Below, one piece after another: positions 22,450 to 25,711 of a stretch of DNA of 25,711 nucleotides. The number at the start of each line of letters is the position of its first letter. The first letter of the stretch is position 1. Made by a program: the position numbers and the translations under genes. The notes beneath the pieces were generated by a model. That model searched no databases. It was not told the origin of the DNA and saw nothing but the letters and a program-made list of their open reading frames with translations. The DNA lies in NCBI GenBank assembly GCA_016550425.1, contig JABXGS010000199.1, positions 1 to 25,711 on the forward strand, in the 5' to 3' direction. The DNA comes from an archaeon. Lineage in GTDB: Archaea > Asgardarchaeota > Hermodarchaeia > Hermodarchaeales > Hermodarchaeaceae.

Positions 22450-24159
22450 GTGCCTAAAATAATGAAGCTTGCTTCACTCTTCTCCCCGTTATTCCGATTA
22501 AAAAATTATCTGGAAAGAACCATTGCTCAACCTATACGACGTCATTTCGCACCAAAGCCTTCTGATAGTACATTTGAGCTGGGCAAGTGGAACAATGACG
22601 CAAATGTCCAGACGAAGTATGGTTTGGTTCGTGGGTTTTCAGACAAAGGCATATGGTGTTGGAAAGGAATTCCTTATGGCACGCCTCCAGTAGGAGACTT
22701 AAGATGGAAGGCACCACTTGATCCTATCCCTTGGCTCGGAACGCGTAAAACAACAAAATTCGGTAACTCTGCCGCACAGGTTATGCCCATCATGGGTTCA
22801 ACAGGTTCAGAGGACTGTCTCTACCTCAACATATGGCGTCCTAAAAGTTCGGAAACTGAACTCCCGGTTTACTTGTATATTCATGGGGGAGGCAATTCCA
22901 TTGGGTCATCAGACACGCCAACCTACTACGGTAATGCCGTGGCTGAAAAATCGAACTTGCTGTATATCTCTGTCAACTACCGACTCGGTGCAATGGGCTG
23001 GTTCAAGCACACTGCAGTGACTGGCTCAGGTTCTCCTGAGGACCAGAGCGGGAATTATGGAACTCTAGACCTGGTGAAGTCCTTAGAGTGGGTTAAAAAT
23101 AACATCAGAGCTTTTGGGGGTAACCCAGACAAGGTCACAATTGCAGGTGAGTCTGGAGGAGCGTTCAATGTACTTTCACTCTTGGTGTCTCCCTCTGCAA
23201 AGAGACTATTCCATAGAGCTATTGTTGAAAGTGGTATGACCTCGGTTTGTAGTATTGAGGAAGCAAAAGCCCAGAGTGAACAACTTCTGATTGCTCTTCT
23301 TATCAATGATAGAAAAGTTGCGAATGAAGCTGAGGCTGTAAAGCACATTAGCGAAATGCAAGATGATGAGATTAATACATATCTACGTACGAAATCAGCC
23401 TTCACGATTACGAAGAATATTCCAACTATTGTTTTGGGAATGGCCCGATGGCGTTCTATTATTGCTGATGGGACAGTTATACCTAAAGAGGGGTATGATG
23501 TGTTTTCATCTGGGGAATGGGCAAATATGGTACCCGTGATCATAGGCTGCACAAAGGATGAAATGAACCTCTTTGGTTCTTTCTTTGAAGACATTCCTCG
23601 GAGCCCTAAGATATGGGAATATCATTCAATGCTATGGCGTGCAAATGGTGTCAATAAACCAGCTAGCGAAATGACTGCTAACAGCAACATACCTGTTTAT
23701 GTATACAGGTTTGACTGGGGAAGCCCTAATGACAAAGGCGTGAGTGTCCTACCAAAAAACAAAGGACAGAAACTGGGAGCTTACCATGGCGCTGAGTTAC
23801 CTTTCTTCTTGGGAACAAGTGGATCAGATTTTGCCTTTTTGATAGGAAAGACACACACGAAGGATAACCAAATCGGTCGTGAAAAACTGAAAGACTTGTG
23901 TATGAACTATCTGGCTAATTTTGCGAGAGCAGGGGACCCTAATGATATTAACTTACCAAATTGGCCTGCTTGGGACAACACAGAAGGGAAAGATAAGGTT
24001 CTTGTTCTTGATGCAGATTTCAATGATTTGAGGCTTTCATACTCGAGTGAAATAATCACAGTTCATGATGTTCTAGACCGCGTTAATTCTGAGCTTGAAG
24101 AGCCGGAACGAGGACAGGTATTGACTATGCTCGAAGAGTTTATTCCTTTTAGGGAATAG
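22450..24159 (+). CDS. Type-B carboxylesterase
   Basis: A 569-residue alpha/beta hydrolase of the carboxylesterase/acetylcholinesterase (COesterase) family that hydrolyses carboxylic esters. The catalytic triad is visible: S235 in IAGESGGAFN (the usual GESAG, with G for A), E371 in GCTKDEMNLF and H446 in GAYHGAELPF. The oxyanion-hole motif IHGGG is at 144-148. Other family marks are KGIPYGTPPVGDLRWKAP near 72-89, SEDCLYLNIWRP near 120-131 and QSGNYGTLDLVKSLEWVKNNI near 199-219. The E-to-H stretch (75 residues) is shorter than usual. There is no signal peptide; the N-terminus is a basic amphipathic segment, so it is probably cytoplasmic or membrane-associated. GTG at 22450 is supported by GGTGAG five bases upstream. 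The family is mainly bacterial and eukaryotic, so transfer is plausible. Confidence 0.94.
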   Translation: MPKIMKLASLFSPLFRLKNYLERTIAQPIRRHFAPKPSDSTFELGKWNNDANVQTKYGLVRGFSDKGIWCWKGIPYGTPPVGDLRWKAPLDPIPWLGTRKTTKFGNSAAQVMPIMGSTGSEDCLYLNIWRPKSSETELPVYLYIHGGGNSIGSSDTPTYYGNAVAEKSNLLYISVNYRLGAMGWFKHTAVTGSGSPEDQSGNYGTLDLVKSLEWVKNNIRAFGGNPDKVTIAGESGGAFNVLSLLVSPSAKRLFHRAIVESGMTSVCSIEEAKAQSEQLLIALLINDRKVANEAEAVKHISEMQDDEINTYLRTKSAFTITKNIPTIVLGMARWRSIIADGTVIPKEGYDVFSSGEWANMVPVIIGCTKDEMNLFGSFFEDIPRSPKIWEYHSMLWRANGVNKPASEMTANSNIPVYVYRFDWGSPNDKGVSVLPKNKGQKLGAYHGAELPFFLGTSGSDFAFLIGKTHTKDNQIGREKLKDLCMNYLANFARAGDPNDINLPNWPAWDNTEGKDKVLVLDADFNDLRLSYSSEIITVHDVLDRVNSELEEPERGQVLTMLEEFIPFRE

Positions 24160-24226
24160 ATAGGCTTCACTGTTCTTCTCTCTTATTCAAACCATATAAC
24201 TAAGCAGGAAATGAAGCGATACCAAG

Positions 24227-24233
24227 TTTTTTT
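24227..24233 (+). terminator. Oligo-T stop signal after carboxylesterase
   Basis: A T7 run, 68 bases after the carboxylesterase stop codon, in the 98-base gap before the methyltransferase gene. U-rich tracts end archaeal transcripts. Confidence 0.3.
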
Positions 24234-24266
24234 AGAGCAAGATAACCATCAAAATGTTTGTCAATT

Positions 24267-25106
24267 ATGAACATAATTCAGTTAGTAAAAAGGATTGAGA
24301 CTCCTGAGCCTTGGAGTGAGGGGGAAAAGATTCCTTGGAACGATTCAGGGTTCAGTGAGAGGATGCTTAAGCATCACCTTACGCAGGAACACGATCTCGC
24401 CAGCAGAAGATTCGAGATAATCGATAGACACGTTGATTGGATCCACAACAAGTTAGGAGGAAAACCATCCAAAATCCTGGATCTAGCCTGTGGGCCTGGG
24501 TTATACTCTAACAAGTTGACCAAGCTTGGACATTGCTGTAGAGGGATAGACTTCAGTCCTGCTTCCATCAAATATGCCAGAGAACAGGCTAACAAAGACA
24601 AGGTTGAGATCGATTATGTTCTTGAGGATATCAGGACCGCAGATTATGGAGAAAATAATGATCTTGTATTATTTGTCTACGGTGAGTTCAACGTCTTCAA
24701 ACCATTGGACATAAAACGCGTGCTCAAAAAGGCATATTATTCACTGAAAAAGGGCGGTCTTTTCATCGCTGAACCCAACAGATACGAGACTGTGAAACAA
24801 GTAGGAACAAGCCCTGCTTCATGGTACTCGTCACAGGAGGGCCTGTTCAGTCCGAAACCCCACCTGTGCCTGATAGAGAACTTCTGGGACCAAGAGAACC
24901 ATGTTGCCACCACAAGATATTACATCATAGACGCTGAAACCAACCATGTAACCCTCCACGCATCAAGCATGGTTGCCCATACACGAGAGAACCTTAAGCA
25001 AATAGTTAGAGAAGTCGGATTCAAGGACATCATGTTCTATGAATCTCTGTCAGGTGGAAAAAAGGATATTGATAAAAACCTTGAAGTCATTGAAGCCCGA
25101 AAATAG
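24267..25106 (+). CDS. Class I SAM-dependent methyltransferase
   Basis: About 279 residues. The Rossmann-type methyltransferase core is clear: motif I ILDLACGPGLYS (SAM binding), the acidic end of strand two GIDFS, motif II/III EDIRTADYGENNDLVLFVYGEF, and LKKGGLFIAEPNRYET at strand five. The C-terminal part (NFWDQENHVATTRYYIID, then TRENLKQIVREVGFKD) has the substrate-side strands and the last helix seen in small-molecule methyltransferases of the UbiE/COQ5-like group. The substrate cannot be assigned. ATG at 24267 is preferred to an in-frame TTG nine bases earlier; neither has a ribosome binding site. The sequence between the esterase and this gene is short (about 100 bases), but a T-run there argues against one transcript. 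Confidence 0.88.
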   Translation: MNIIQLVKRIETPEPWSEGEKIPWNDSGFSERMLKHHLTQEHDLASRRFEIIDRHVDWIHNKLGGKPSKILDLACGPGLYSNKLTKLGHCCRGIDFSPASIKYAREQANKDKVEIDYVLEDIRTADYGENNDLVLFVYGEFNVFKPLDIKRVLKKAYYSLKKGGLFIAEPNRYETVKQVGTSPASWYSSQEGLFSPKPHLCLIENFWDQENHVATTRYYIIDAETNHVTLHASSMVAHTRENLKQIVREVGFKDIMFYESLSGGKKDIDKNLEVIEARK

Positions 25107-25129
25107 ACCTCTAAGAATAGACTACGTGC

Positions 25130-25139
25130 GTATATATAA
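25130..25139 (+). promoter_or_regulatory. TATA box downstream of methyltransferase
   Basis: GTATATATAA is a strong archaeal TATA sequence. It lies more than 200 bases before the acetyltransferase ATG, so it would make a long leader or an RNA of its own. I found no tRNA-like fold or convincing frame in 25150-25351. Confidence 0.4.
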
Positions 25140-25351
25140 GCACAGGAATCCCACAACGATGACCTGCACGCACCAGATCCTAATGGGACTAGACATGTAA
25201 CTCAGCTATGATGTGAAACCTGTTCTCCATAGAACTTATCAAGGAACAATCTGAAGTGTTTTTTGAGCCTTTGAAGACCCATATTTATGATTGTGTACAT
25301 CTGAAACTGTGAAGGCAAAAATCCATAAACACCGAATCATCTACAGCTTGC

Positions 25352-25711
25352 ATGCACTTCTATCCTCAAAATGCGGCTGTTCCCAAAGAACTGCAAACAG
25401 AGGAATTCCACATACGTCCTCTTAAAGTGAGTGATGCAGAGATTGACTACGCAGCAGTGATGGATAGTAAATCCATGCTACGCATGATGAGTCAAAGTAC
25501 ATGGCCATCAGATGATTTCACCTTAGAGATGAATAGAAAAGACCTAGAAGAACATGAACAAGAACACGATGAACGCATTGCATTCACCTACACTGTTCTG
25601 GATCCAACCGAATGCATTTGCTTAGGGTGTGTATATGTTGGGCACTTGAAAGAAGGACCGATGAAAGGCGACCATGTTGCTGAACTTCGTTTTTGGATCC
25701 GTCAGCCATAC
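25352..25711 (+). CDS. GNAT family N-acetyltransferase, N-terminal part
   Basis: An open frame of 120 codons from ATG 25352 to the window edge, so the gene is cut at its 3' end. It begins MHFYPQNAAVPKELQTEEFH and then has IRPLKVSDAEIDYAAVMDSK, the usual first strand and helix of GNAT acetyltransferases. CLGCVYVGHLKEG follows as strand 4 and ELRFWIRQPY as the start of the strand before the acetyl-CoA loop. The acetyl-CoA binding loop itself (Q/R-x-x-G-x-G/A) should lie just outside the window. The substrate may be a small molecule or a protein N-terminus. No ribosome binding site is evident before the ATG. Confidence 0.75.
   Translation, partial: MHFYPQNAAVPKELQTEEFHIRPLKVSDAEIDYAAVMDSKSMLRMMSQSTWPSDDFTLEMNRKDLEEHEQEHDERIAFTYTVLDPTECICLGCVYVGHLKEGPMKGDHVAELRFWIRQPY

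Noticed and set aside
23055..23594. 179-codon open frame on the minus strand
   Set aside because: Lies wholly inside the carboxylesterase gene, whose catalytic residues fix the true frame.
25107..25351. RNA gene after the strong TATA box at 25130
   Set aside because: No tRNA T-loop sequence, cloverleaf or strong hairpin could be found by eye; noted only as a promoter-like site.
1..25711. CRISPR array, insertion sequence, prophage or defence island
   Set aside because: No regularly spaced repeats, transposase, integrase, phage structural or Cas-like protein was found among the coding frames.

Overview
The window reads like a chromosomal stretch of an archaeon. Genes are dense and set in short runs on both strands. 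Several leaders carry archaeal-type TATA boxes about 25 to 50 bases before the start codon. GTG and TTG starts are common, and oligo-T tracts follow several stop codons. The FKBP is of archaeal type and many proteins are membrane-bound. The mix (legumain-like C13 peptidase, HEAT-repeat proteins, many orphan membrane proteins, mid-to-low GC) would fit an Asgard/Promethearchaeota or another mesophilic archaeon. That placement is inference; no rRNA, tRNA or marker protein is present to prove it.

Layout. 1-4.5 kb: the tail of a long-form NfeD membrane protein, an MFS transporter (-), endonuclease IV (+) and a membrane-anchored HEAT-repeat protein (-). 4.8-7.5 kb: a small FKBP prolyl isomerase and a large multi-TM histidine kinase, both (-). 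7.46-7.78 kb: a 324-base gap with two strong inverted-repeat structures. 7.8-12.6 kb (+): a small HEAT protein, a secreted M28 metallopeptidase, a membrane-anchored C13 cysteine peptidase and a membrane protein. 12.8-14.3 kb (-): a SagB-like nitroreductase tightly coupled to a DUF362 protein. 14.3-17.5 kb (+): two orphan membrane proteins, a 4-oxalocrotonate tautomerase homologue, then a thioredoxin-CcdA pair. 17.6-19.7 kb (-): an acyltransferase-3, a possible small gene whose ribosome binding site lies in a hairpin, and a split-barrel flavoprotein. 19.9-25.7 kb: a GC-rich zinc alcohol dehydrogenase, a small and a 7-TM membrane protein, a type-B carboxylesterase, a SAM methyltransferase and the start of a GNAT acetyltransferase.

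How the genes may work together. Two links are strong. The thioredoxin and CcdA genes overlap and should form one trans-membrane thiol-reducing unit. The DUF362 and nitroreductase genes also share a transcript. The M28 and C13 peptidases are neighbours and both appear to act outside the cell, which suggests a surface protein-processing locus. The rest looks like ordinary chromosomal housekeeping and accessory genes.

Unexplained items: a short motif recurring in four intergenic regions (15.1, 19.2, 19.8 and 21.0 kb), long intergenic hairpins at 7.6 and 12.7 kb, and the hairpin covering the ribosome binding site at 19.07 kb. No CRISPR array, insertion sequence, rRNA, tRNA or phage gene was seen.
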